From positions 1-11,477 of the forward strand of contig JAPKCP010000080.1 in assembly GCA_028822885.1 (NCBI GenBank): 11,477 bases of DNA, read 5' to 3'. Source of the stretch: Yoonia sp. Lineage in GTDB: Bacteria; Pseudomonadota; Alphaproteobacteria; Rhodobacterales; Rhodobacteraceae. Position 1 is the stretch's first letter. Each line of letters begins with the position of its first letter. Under the pieces are notes generated by a model, which saw only the letters and a program-made list of their open reading frames with translations, was not told the origin of the DNA and did no database searches. This document shows positions 1 through 5,433 of the stretch, piece by piece. The translations under genes and the position numbers were made by a program.

Positions 1-251
1 GCTTCGATGTCATCGAGTGTGACATCGCGGGCCGCACACATGACAAGCAGGTGGTAAATAGCGTCTGCTGCCTCTGATGTCAGTTTGGCTTTGTCGCCTT
101 TGATGGCTTCGATGATAGCCTCAATGGCTTCTTCACCGAATTTTTCTGCACATTTCTCAGGCCCTTTGGACAACAGCTTTGCCGTCCAGCTACTGTCAGG
201 GTCACCATTTTTGCGGGCGGCGATCGTTGCTGCTAGGTCATGGATGCTCAT
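1..251 (-). CDS. hisE: Phosphoribosyl-ATP pyrophosphohydrolase HisE (3' end beyond window)
   Basis: HisE hydrolyses phosphoribosyl-ATP to phosphoribosyl-AMP, the second step of histidine synthesis, in the cytoplasm. The 83 visible codons begin MSIHDLAATIAARK and contain the PRA-PH hallmarks: a WTAKLL segment, the acidic metal-binding helix KFGEEAIEAIIEA (about residues 40-52) and the SEAADAIYHLLVM helix (about 63-75). The family is usually a little over 100 aa, so roughly 20 C-terminal residues lie outside the window. The ATG at 251-249 overlaps the hisF stop as ATGA, which fixes the start and implies translational coupling to hisF. It is the stand-alone form, not fused to HisI. The identification is secure; only the end is missing. 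Confidence 0.95.
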   Translation of the reverse strand, partial: MSIHDLAATIAARKNGDPDSSWTAKLLSKGPEKCAEKFGEEAIEAIIEAIKGDKAKLTSEAADAIYHLLVMCAARDVTLDDIE

Positions 252-1009
252 GCGGCCCTCATTGGTATTCCGGCATTTGCCATGTGGGTTTTAGCGTCGC
301 CGATGGAATAGGTTCCAAAGTGGAAGATTGAGGCCGCTAGCACGGCGGATGCGTGTCCTTCGGTGACACCCTCAACAAGATGATCAAGCGTACCTACGCC
401 GCCAGATGCAATGACTGGCACATTGACTGCGTCGCTGACAGCGCGTGTGAGTGGTAGGTTAAAGCCCGATTTGGTGCCGTCGCGGTCCATTGACGTCAGT
501 AAAATTTCACCAGCACCCTTTGCCACAACCAATTGAGCGAATTCCACGGCATCAATACCTGTGGCCCGTCTTCCGCCGTGGGTGAAGATTTCCCAGCGGC
601 CCGGCGCGACTGTCTTCGCGTCAATCGCCACAACGATACATTGGGAGCCGAACCGCAGCGCAGCCTCGGCAAGGACATCAGGGTTTGCGACGGCCGCAGA
701 GTTGAAGCTGACCTTGTCGGCACCTGCAAGCAGAAGATTACGCACATCATGATGTGTCCGCACGCCACCACCGATGGTCAGTGGCATAAAGCACTGTTCA
801 GCCGTGCGTGTTACCAAATCAAACATTGTCCCACGATTTTCTTCGGTGGCCATGATGTCTAGAAAGCAGAGCTCATCTGCGCCAGCAGCGTTATACGCAA
901 TCGCTGCATCCACAGGATCGCCCGCATCAACAAGGTCAACAAAGTTAACGCCTTTGACGACACGCCCTTCGGCGACATCAAGGCAGGGGATGATCCGGGT
1001 TTTTAACAT
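248..1009 (-). CDS. hisF: Imidazole glycerol phosphate synthase cyclase subunit HisF
   Basis: HisF is the cyclase half of the HisF-HisH enzyme. It uses ammonia from HisH to turn PRFAR into imidazole glycerol phosphate and AICAR. The 253-aa product has the normal family length and a (beta/alpha)8 barrel pattern. Both catalytic aspartates are present: D11 in IIPCLDVAEGRVVKG and D130 in VVAIDAK. The phosphate-binding loops TIGGGVR (about 78-84) and IASGGVG near the C-terminus are intact. The stop overlaps the hisE start by four bases. It follows hisA after 118 bp, a longer gap than expected in a tight operon. No strong Shine-Dalgarno sequence precedes the ATG (upstream bases AACTTCACCTC), but the MLKTRIIPCLDV start matches the family N-terminus. 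Confidence 0.97.
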   Translation of the reverse strand: MLKTRIIPCLDVAEGRVVKGVNFVDLVDAGDPVDAAIAYNAAGADELCFLDIMATEENRGTMFDLVTRTAEQCFMPLTIGGGVRTHHDVRNLLLAGADKVSFNSAAVANPDVLAEAALRFGSQCIVVAIDAKTVAPGRWEIFTHGGRRATGIDAVEFAQLVVAKGAGEILLTSMDRDGTKSGFNLPLTRAVSDAVNVPVIASGGVGTLDHLVEGVTEGHASAVLAASIFHFGTYSIGDAKTHMANAGIPMRAA

Positions 1010-1024
1010 GAGGTGAAGTTTAGG

Positions 1025-1044
1025 TGGAATTCCATCGCTTGGAA
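1025..1044. repeat. Overlapping short palindromes upstream of hisF
   Basis: A perfect 10-bp palindrome, TGGAATTCCA, lies at 1025-1034. Its right half reappears as TTCCA-tcgct-TGGAA, so the leader RNA 16 bases or more before the hisF start could fold in two alternative ways. The element sits in the 118-bp hisA-hisF gap. No function is shown; it may be chance. Confidence 0.3.
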
Positions 1045-1127
1045 AGATGCTGTGGGTGATTAGGGCGGCGCTATGAGTTGTTTTGGCGAAATGAAGGGCA
1101 AAGGCGCTGTGGCACGCCCCTGTCTGT

Positions 1128-1847
1128 CTAGTCTGTGAGGAGCGTTATTGCCTCTTTGAGGTCGATGGCTCCGTCATAAAGCGCACGGCCTGAGATCGCG
1201 CCGGAAATGACGCCTGTGTCTTTTAAGGCTTTGAGGTCAGCAAGCGATGACACGCCGCCCGATGCGATGACGGGTATGGTCACTGCGCGGGCGAGGGCGG
1301 CTGTTGCGTCAATGTTTGGGCCCTTCATGGCCCCATCACGCAGAATGTCTGTATAAATGATGGCGGCGATCCCTGCGTCCTCAAATGATTTTGCAAGGTC
1401 AGTGACCATGACATCAGTTTCTTCAGCCCAGCCGCGTGTTGCAACCTTACCGTTGCGGGCATCAAGTCCCACAGCGACTTGATTTGGGAACGCTTTTGCG
1501 GCTTCGCGCACGAGATCTGGATTTTCCACGGCAACAGTCCCAAGAATCACGCGGGTAAGGCCACGATCAAGCCAGCGTTCGATTGTCGCCATGTCACGGA
1601 TGCCACCACCAAGTTGAGTAGGGACTTTGCAGGCTTTCAGGATCGCCTCCACTGGGGCTGCGTTCACAGGTGTACCTGCAAAAGCCCCGTTCAGATCTAC
1701 AAGGTGAAGCCATTCGCAGCCTGCTTCTACAAAGCTGAGGGCTTGCGCTGCTGGATCATCATTAAACACTGTTGTTTGATCCATATCACCGTGCACAAGG
1801 CGCACTGCATTTCCATCTTTGAGGTCAATGGCTGGATAAAGGATCAT
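1128..1847 (-). CDS. hisA: ProFAR isomerase HisA
   Basis: HisA isomerises ProFAR to PRFAR, the step that feeds HisF-HisH. The 239-aa product has the family length and begins MILYPAIDLKDG. Catalytic D8 and D129 (VAVGLDARNG) and the phosphate loops QLGGGIR (about 78-84) and IASGGVS are visible. A longer frame opens at 1925, but its extra 26 residues are unlike any HisA N-terminus. The ATG at 1847-1845 is preceded by CCGGAGAGTTGCC, a good Shine-Dalgarno sequence about six bases away, so this start is preferred. HisA heads the hisA-hisF-hisE group and is divergent from the DUF2147 gene across 139 bp, so its promoter is expected in that gap. Confidence 0.96.
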   Translation of the reverse strand: MILYPAIDLKDGNAVRLVHGDMDQTTVFNDDPAAQALSFVEAGCEWLHLVDLNGAFAGTPVNAAPVEAILKACKVPTQLGGGIRDMATIERWLDRGLTRVILGTVAVENPDLVREAAKAFPNQVAVGLDARNGKVATRGWAEETDVMVTDLAKSFEDAGIAAIIYTDILRDGAMKGPNIDATAALARAVTIPVIASGGVSSLADLKALKDTGVISGAISGRALYDGAIDLKEAITLLTD

Positions 1848-1918
1848 GGCAACTCTCCGGTTATATGCGCCAGCTTTCATCATGGGGCGGGTTGGAATGC
1901 AATATGACACTGGACCCA

Positions 1919-1939
1919 ACGTCATTGTTGATTTGACGT
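1919..1939. promoter_or_regulatory. Inverted repeat ACGTCA-N9-TGACGT between hisA and the DUF2147 gene
   Basis: Two perfect 6-bp half-sites, ACGTCA (1919-1924) and TGACGT (1934-1939), face each other across nine bases in the only divergent gap of the his region. The right half overlaps a TTGACG -35-like hexamer for the plus-strand gene. This placement suits an operator for a dimeric regulator, but no regulator is identified and the site is inferred from symmetry alone. Confidence 0.35.
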
Positions 1940-1962
1940 GCCCGACACAGTCAAGCTAACGC
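1933..1962 (+). promoter_or_regulatory. Candidate sigma-70 promoter for the DUF2147 gene
   Basis: TTGACG at 1933-1938 closely matches a -35 box. A weak -10 candidate, TAACGC at 1957-1962, follows after 18 bases (CTAACG after 17). Transcription would start near 1969, leaving a very short leader that still includes the GGGAGG ribosome site at 1972-1977. The -35 is convincing and the -10 is poor. Confidence 0.35.
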
Positions 1963-1986
1963 ATCACTTTCGGGAGGAAAAATGAT

Positions 1987-2382
1987 ATGAAGAAAATTCT
2001 ACTGGCAGCGATTGCTGCAATGGCGATGGGCACCACTGCAAGCGCGCAAGAGGCAGTATTCGGCGAATGGAAATCAGAACCGGGCGAAACGGGTGGCTAC
2101 ATCCACGTGCGCGTCGGTCCATGTGGCGCAAATGTCTGCGGTGAAATCACTGAAGTCGTCGGCAACGATAACATAACAATTGTTGGCCGCACCATCATCC
2201 AAGGCATGAGTTCACAAGGCGGTGGCGGTTATGCGGGTGGCACGATTTGGGCACCTGACACGGATAAAACCTACAAAGCGGATATGATGATGAACGGCGA
2301 TAATTCTATGGTTGTGCGTGGTTGTGTCGGTTTCTGTTCCAGTCTCACAAGCCGCGCGCAGACATGGACTCGTGTGCGCTAA
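1987..2382 (+). CDS. Exported DUF2147 family protein
   Basis: This is a 131-aa secreted protein of unknown function. A signal peptide covers residues 1-20 (KK at the N-terminus, an alanine-rich core, TASA before QE), so the mature protein should be periplasmic. The rest follows the DUF2147 pattern: GEW at 26-28, two cysteines in GPCGANVCGEI (C46, C51), an aromatic-glycine middle section, KTYKADM, then RGCVGFC (C113, C117) and the terminal TWTRVR. The four cysteines could form disulfides. The start is set by GGGAGG at 1972-1977. A two-codon frame (ATG ATA TGA, 1982-1990) lies between that site and the real ATG and overlaps it. The gene runs against the his genes and ends five bases from the end of the convergent lytic transglycosylase. 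Confidence 0.88.
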   Translation: MKKILLAAIAAMAMGTTASAQEAVFGEWKSEPGETGGYIHVRVGPCGANVCGEITEVVGNDNITIVGRTIIQGMSSQGGGGYAGGTIWAPDTDKTYKADMMMNGDNSMVVRGCVGFCSSLTSRAQTWTRVR

Positions 2383-2420
2383 AAAATCTAGCGAAGTTGC
2401 GCTTCAGCGGCGCAGCTTCG
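2381..2420 (-). terminator. Probable intrinsic terminator of the lytic transglycosylase gene, partly inside its coding end
   Basis: On the minus strand the stem CGAAGCTGCGC (2420-2410) pairs with GCGCAACTTCG (2402-2392) across a 7-base loop, with one G-T pair in 11. It is followed by CTAGA and then six T residues (2386-2381). The stem lies within the last codons of the gene and the stop codon sits between the stem and the T-run. The few bases separating stem and T-run make it less than ideal. On the plus strand there is no T-run, but the hairpin could still slow transcription leaving the DUF2147 gene. Confidence 0.5.
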
Positions 2421-2912
2421 TGTTCCACCGGGGCGCAAGCCAGTCTCAACCAGAAGGCCTTGGCGTTTGGCCTCATAGTAGTAGCCGCGTGCGTACCAGC
2501 TGACCGCAGTGGCTTCATCGCCGTTTGATAGCAACCAAGCGCCCCGCAGGTAGCGTCCAGCATAAAGCAGGTTGGTTTCCGCATCGAGCAAACTGCTTGG
2601 TGGCCCGCTGTGGCCCATTGTACCAGCGGTTTGCGGCAAAACCTGCATCAAACCCCAATAAGGCCCATTGCGCGCACTAGCCCTGTAATCGCTTTCGCGT
2701 TGGATAACGCGGTGCAAAAGGCTTTTTGGTATGCCGTGACAGGTTGCATATTTTCGGACAAGTTTGCGCATCTCAAGCGTCTCACCGGGGTACAGCCCGA
2801 TGTCGGTGCGGGTGCCTTGGAATTCGGCTGCAAGTTCTGGGGACCTAATCGGAATCCAGCCACAGCTAGCGACGGAAAATGCAAGGGCGAGGCATGTCAG
2901 GCGATTCAACAT
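2388..2912 (-). CDS. Lipoprotein lytic transglycosylase, SLT domain
   Basis: This 174-aa protein probably cleaves peptidoglycan glycan strands without hydrolysis, giving 1,6-anhydro ends. A lipoprotein signal ends at C17 (SVASC), so it should be anchored in a membrane facing the periplasm. The catalytic domain spans about residues 50-165: the proposed catalytic glutamate is E73 in VIQRESDYRASARNG, followed by the goose-lysozyme-like YWGLMQVLPQTA, then AETNLLYAGRYL and an AVSWYARG helix. It is a short, single-domain version. GGAAAG stands nine bases before the ATG. It lies 90 bp after hisH on the same strand, so read-through from hisBH is possible, but its job has no known link to histidine. 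The exact subfamily is not assigned. Confidence 0.87.
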   Translation of the reverse strand: MLNRLTCLALAFSVASCGWIPIRSPELAAEFQGTRTDIGLYPGETLEMRKLVRKYATCHGIPKSLLHRVIQRESDYRASARNGPYWGLMQVLPQTAGTMGHSGPPSSLLDAETNLLYAGRYLRGAWLLSNGDEATAVSWYARGYYYEAKRQGLLVETGLRPGGTRSCAAEAQLR

Positions 2913-3002
2913 TAGTGGGGCTTTCCAAATGAGATTTTGAAAAGGCTACCCGATTTGTATATTGAATGGTAGTCAGTGTTCCCCGTCGGGCGACAAGCCG
3001 CG
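2913..3002 (-). promoter_or_regulatory. hisH-transglycosylase gap with a candidate -10 box inside an inverted repeat
   Basis: This 90-bp gap holds, on the minus strand, a TATACA -10-like hexamer within AATATACAAATCG. It is flanked by the inverted repeat CTACC (2946-2950) and GGTAG (2968-2972). No convincing -35 box was found at the right distance. It may drive the transglycosylase gene independently of hisBH. No T-rich terminator for hisH is visible here. Confidence 0.25.
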
Positions 3003-3641
3003 TTAAGGTGTCCAGTTCAGGAAGTTACCGATCATCCGCAACCCCGCATCCTGACTTTTCTCAGGGTGGAATTGCATACCGATAATATTGTCGCGACCCA
3101 CAATAGCGGTGATGTCGCCCGCGTAATCGACATAGGACAGGCGGTGCGACGGGTTTGTGACCGTCATGGCGTAGGAATGCACAAAATAGGCATGATCGCC
3201 CGACGTGATCCCGTCCAGCACAGGATGTGGGCTGTCGATGATCAGATCATTCCAGCCCATATGTGGGATTTTCAATGTCGGATCAGAGGGGGTGATCTTG
3301 CGAATATCCCCAGCGATCCAGTCAAAACCGGGCGTGGATTCGTATTCATGCCCGGTGGTGGCAAGCATCTGCATACCCACGCAGATGCCCATGAACGGGA
3401 CAGCGCGTTGGATTACAGCCTCTGTGATCGCGGCGTCCAGTCCTGTGCGGGCTAACAACGCTGCTCGGCAATGGGGGAACGCGCCGTCGCCCGGCAACAC
3501 GATGCGGTCTGCTTTGGCCACAACGTCTGGGTCCGACGTGACGATGATGTCACCAGCGTCGGTTTCTTTTGCCATGCGTTCAAACGCTTTTTGCGCAGAA
3601 TGTAGATTGCCGCTGTCGTAGTCGATGAGAACTGTAGTCAT
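3003..3641 (-). CDS. hisH: Imidazole glycerol phosphate synthase glutaminase subunit HisH
   Basis: HisH is the class I glutamine amidotransferase that releases ammonia from glutamine and passes it to HisF. The 212-aa product has the expected length. The catalytic triad is complete: C87 in GICVGMQM, and H192 and E194 in MQFHPEKS. The oxyanion-region PGDGAF (50-55) and the KIPHMGWN segment (124-131) are also typical. The ATG at 3641-3639 begins MTTVLIDYDSGNLHS as in the family; upstream is only a weak GAAAGTGA. It follows hisB after 58 bp and very likely shares its transcript. Its partner hisF lies about 2 kb further on, beyond two unrelated genes, so the two subunits are probably not made from one mRNA. 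Confidence 0.96.
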   Translation of the reverse strand: MTTVLIDYDSGNLHSAQKAFERMAKETDAGDIIVTSDPDVVAKADRIVLPGDGAFPHCRAALLARTGLDAAITEAVIQRAVPFMGICVGMQMLATTGHEYESTPGFDWIAGDIRKITPSDPTLKIPHMGWNDLIIDSPHPVLDGITSGDHAYFVHSYAMTVTNPSHRLSYVDYAGDITAIVGRDNIIGMQFHPEKSQDAGLRMIGNFLNWTP

Positions 3642-3656
3642 GTGAGTTCACTTTCG

Positions 3657-3699
3657 CACAAATTGTGTCCAAAATCGTGGCGCACTTTTGGTATTGCGC
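3657..3699. repeat. Two small inverted repeats in the hisB-hisH gap
   Basis: The 58-bp gap holds CACAA-A-TTGTG (3657-3667) and GCGCA-N10-TGCGC (3680-3699). The second begins right after the hisB stop in the direction of transcription. Neither is followed by a T-run, so they are not good terminators; an intercistronic mRNA-stabilising hairpin is possible. Confidence 0.3.
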
Positions 3700-4287
3700 T
3701 CACAGTGCACCCTTTGTTGAGGGAATAGCGTCTGCTTTGCGTGGATCAGTTTCCAACGCATCGCGCAAAGCCCGCGCAACGGCCTTGAACGCAGCTTCCG
3801 CGATGTGGTGGGCGTTAAAGCCGTGCAGCTTGTCGATGTGCAGCGTGATCCCGCCATGGGTGGACAGCGCTTGAAAGAACTCGCGCACCAGCTCGGTGTC
3901 AAACGTTCCAATTTTGCCAAACGGCAAATCGAGATTACAGATCAAATACGGTCGCGCGGACAAATCAAGTGCGCAGCGCACCTGCGTATCATCCATCGCA
4001 AGGTGGCACGATCCGTAGCGCACGATGCCCTTTTTGTCGCCCATTGCTGTGGTTAATGCCTGACCAATCGCGATGCCTACGTCCTCAACAGTGTGGTGAT
4101 CGTCGATGTGAAGATCGCCGGATGCGCGAACAGTCATGTCAATAAGCGCATGGCGCGACAGCTGATCTAGCATGTGGTCAAAAAAGCCCACGCCAGTCTG
4201 GTTGTCGTAAATGCCAGTCCCATCAAGGTTCAAGGTGACGGTGATATCGGTCTCAGCCGTTTTGCGCGTGATTGTTGCGGTCCGCAT
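3700..4287 (-). CDS. hisB: Imidazoleglycerol-phosphate dehydratase HisB
   Basis: This enzyme dehydrates imidazole glycerol phosphate to imidazole-acetol phosphate. It is the monofunctional form (195 aa), without the histidinol-phosphatase domain of enterobacterial HisB. The manganese-binding motifs are present: FFDHMLDQLSRH (35-46), DDHHTVEDVG (62-71), STHGG (142-146) and NAHHIAEAAFKA (158-169). A longer frame starts at 4344, but its 19 extra residues are proline- and alanine-rich and unlike the family. CGGAGG followed by CCCCC stands before the ATG at 4287-4285, giving well-placed ribosome binding, and MRTATITRKTAETDI matches family N-termini. It is the first his gene of the window after the tRNA, so the operon promoter should lie in 4288-4886. 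Confidence 0.96.
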   Translation of the reverse strand: MRTATITRKTAETDITVTLNLDGTGIYDNQTGVGFFDHMLDQLSRHALIDMTVRASGDLHIDDHHTVEDVGIAIGQALTTAMGDKKGIVRYGSCHLAMDDTQVRCALDLSARPYLICNLDLPFGKIGTFDTELVREFFQALSTHGGITLHIDKLHGFNAHHIAEAAFKAVARALRDALETDPRKADAIPSTKGAL

Positions 4288-4886
4288 GGGGGCCTCCGTT
4301 CGTGTTGCAGGGGTGCTTATAGGGGCGCATGGGGCAGGGGCCAAGATGCGGGGTGACGAATGTGGGCAGATGTGGCGTGAACGTGGGAAAAGCTGATTAT
4401 CAGGATGTAGGATACGACCCTAGGACGTTGGTGCATTTTAGAAAGTGCATGCGCCATGATCCACTTTTATCGAGGTTTTATCTGTAATCCCCATCATTGT
4501 TCGAAGCTTTACCAACCAAATGCCGCAACACCTGCCCGGCGCGTCGGTTGATATCTAAAAGTTTGTGGACATGCCTTATCTCTGGATGCACCTGCACTAT
4601 TGGCAGCATTGGTCCGGTATCTGGGGCTATGTCTTAGAATGAATGGTCAAATATTTGCGCAAAGCACCAGAGCTGTTGTCGCGTTTGCAGCTAAGTAAGT
4701 GCACACCAGCCCGTTAAGTGAGGTGCCGCGCTGATTCTATGATAATACACTATGCCATGCGGTGAGCAGTGGAAGAGCATATACAAAGACCTTAAATATA
4801 GGTGACAGTGTTGAGTTGTACCCTGAAATAACAAAGGGCCGCCCTAAGGCAACCCATTCATAACGTGCTGTATTTATTAGACTAAC
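4288..4886. other. 599-bp intergenic region between hisB and tRNA-Gly
   Basis: No recognised gene lies here. On the minus strand, upstream of hisB, there is a weak promoter candidate (TTCGAA at 4505-4500, 17 bases, GATAAA at 4482-4477). Below it, a 46-codon open frame (4457-4317, ATG to TAA) ends 29 bases before hisB and has seven histidine codons, four of them within residues 25-35. A hairpin (4442-4467) covers its start. On the plus strand a tryptophan-rich 23-codon frame (4571-4642) lacks a ribosome site. A small GC hairpin, AGGG-ccg-CCCT (4835-4845), lies just downstream of the tRNA on the minus strand and is followed there by a T-rich stretch, so it may be a weak tRNA terminator. The composition looks AT-richer than the his genes. 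Confidence 0.5.
4442..4467. repeat. Hairpin upstream of hisB
   Basis: AAAGTGCATG (4442-4451) pairs with CATG (4455-4458) and CACTTT (4462-4467) around a CGC loop, with ATC bulged out: ten pairs and one three-base bulge. It lies about 155 bases before hisB and covers the ATG of a small histidine-rich frame on the minus strand. It could be an operator or an mRNA structure; no function is shown. Confidence 0.35.
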
Positions 4887-4961
4887 TGGAGCGGGCGAAG
4901 AGATTCGAACTCTCGACCTAAACCTTGGCAAGGTTTCGCTCTACCCCTGAGCTACGCCCGC
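4887..4961 (-). tRNA. tRNA-Gly, anticodon GCC
   Basis: The minus strand folds into a complete cloverleaf of 75 nt including an encoded CCA. The acceptor stem is GCGGGCG paired with CGCCCGC. The D arm is GCTC-AGGGGTA-GAGC. The anticodon arm is AAACC-TTGCCAA-GGTTT with GCC at its centre. The variable loop is AGGTC. The T arm is GAGAG-TTCGAAT-CTCTT with one G-T pair. The discriminator base is T, followed by CCA at 4889-4887. The GCC anticodon reads GGC and GGU glycine codons. It stands alone, with hisB 599 bp downstream. I looked for a copy of its 3' end in the downstream region as a sign of integration and saw none. Confidence 0.97.
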
Positions 4962-4979
4962 ACCGGTTAGTAAGGGAGG

Positions 4980-5007
4980 GATTAAGGCGTGTTTGGTGTG
5001 GCCGCAA
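4980..5007 (-). promoter_or_regulatory. Candidate promoter of tRNA-Gly
   Basis: On the minus strand TTGCGG (5007-5002) and TTAATC (4985-4980) are separated by 16 bases. The -10-like box ends about 18 bases before the mature tRNA 5' end, a usual distance. Both boxes are imperfect, and the call rests on their position. Confidence 0.35.
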
Positions 5008-5052
5008 GACTAAAATCGCCTAGGTCTTCTTTTTTTATAAATTGAATGCTTA

Positions 5053-5090
5053 CCCCTATATTTTTATGGGGATACGCAAATTTTTTGCGT
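5053..5090. repeat. Two adjacent hairpins between the MAPEG gene and tRNA-Gly
   Basis: CCCC-t-ATA-TTTT-TAT-GGGG (5053-5071, one bulged T) is followed two bases later by the perfect 7-bp stem ACGCAAA-TTT-TTTGCGT (5074-5090). They lie in the 472-bp gap downstream of the MAPEG gene and upstream of the tRNA. Neither is followed directly by a T-run on either strand, so termination is only one possibility. Confidence 0.4.
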
Positions 5091-5215
5091 CTGCAATTGT
5101 GCGGGTGGGCATCACGTTTTTGGTTTGGGGCACAACTATGTCGAGCGTCAAAGGCAATAATTCGCAGGTTGCGGGCTCATCTAAGCTTCGCGACGAGTCG
5201 GGGGTGGTCAAATAA
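5066..5215 (+). CDS. Possible 49-aa small membrane or exported protein (uncertain)
   Basis: An open frame of 49 codons begins MGIRKFFASAIV at 5066 and ends at TAA (5213-5215). It has a basic N-terminus, one hydrophobic segment at about residues 8-25 and a polar, charged tail ending SGVVK. That layout suits a small single-span membrane protein or a peptide with an uncleaved signal. Against it: no Shine-Dalgarno sequence precedes the ATG, the start lies inside a hairpin, and I recognise no family. A TATAAA box at 5036-5041 could serve as a -10, but no -35 is evident. A second frame of 33 codons (5227-5328) follows on the same strand. This may be non-coding sequence that happens to be open. Confidence 0.2.
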   Translation: MGIRKFFASAIVRVGITFLVWGTTMSSVKGNNSQVAGSSKLRDESGVVK

Positions 5216-5433
5216 AATGAGATCGTATGGTCAATGATTTGGGGAAAAGTCCCAAGGGCACCATGTTTGCTGCTGAATTATCTGGTGGATGTACTCTCAA
5301 AAAGTGTGGCGCTTATCATTGGTGGTAAGCATATCTTCCAATTTCTGCGAACAGATCAGGTTCAGCCCCAAAAATACTGGTCATAAACGGAAGATGGTGA
5401 GCAAAATCAATGTTCTTGCGCCTGTGGATTTGT
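5216..5433. other. Unassigned stretch downstream of the MAPEG gene
   Basis: No recognised gene is present. The plus strand has a 33-codon frame (5227-5328) with two cysteines and no good ribosome site. The minus strand has 53 stop-free codons (5477-5319, stop at 5318-5316) that begin inside the MAPEG gene in another frame and read as protein-like (YEQIHRRKNIDFAHHLPF and onward), but without a proper start codon early on. A hairpin GCTTATCA-TTGG-TGGTAAGC (5311-5330) sits at the end of both frames. A decayed gene fragment is possible and unproven. Confidence 0.35.

Noticed and set aside
1848..1925. 26-residue N-terminal extension of the hisA frame
   Set aside because: It is unlike HisA N-termini, and a good GGAGAG ribosome site precedes the ATG at 1847.
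4288..4344. 19-residue N-terminal extension of the hisB frame
   Set aside because: It is low-complexity Pro/Ala sequence, and GGAGG stands right before the ATG at 4287, which gives the usual 195-aa length.
4571..4642. 23-codon plus-strand frame with five tryptophans, like a trp leader peptide
   Set aside because: There is no ribosome site, no terminator structure and no tryptophan or other biosynthetic gene downstream on that strand.
4737..4931. 64-codon minus-strand frame beginning in the tRNA gene
   Set aside because: Its first residues are a translation of tRNA-Gly; the tRNA fold is unmistakable.
4288..4961. Genomic island integrated at tRNA-Gly
   Set aside because: No integrase, no repeated copy of the tRNA 3' end and no mobile genes are visible; the AT-richer gap alone is not enough.
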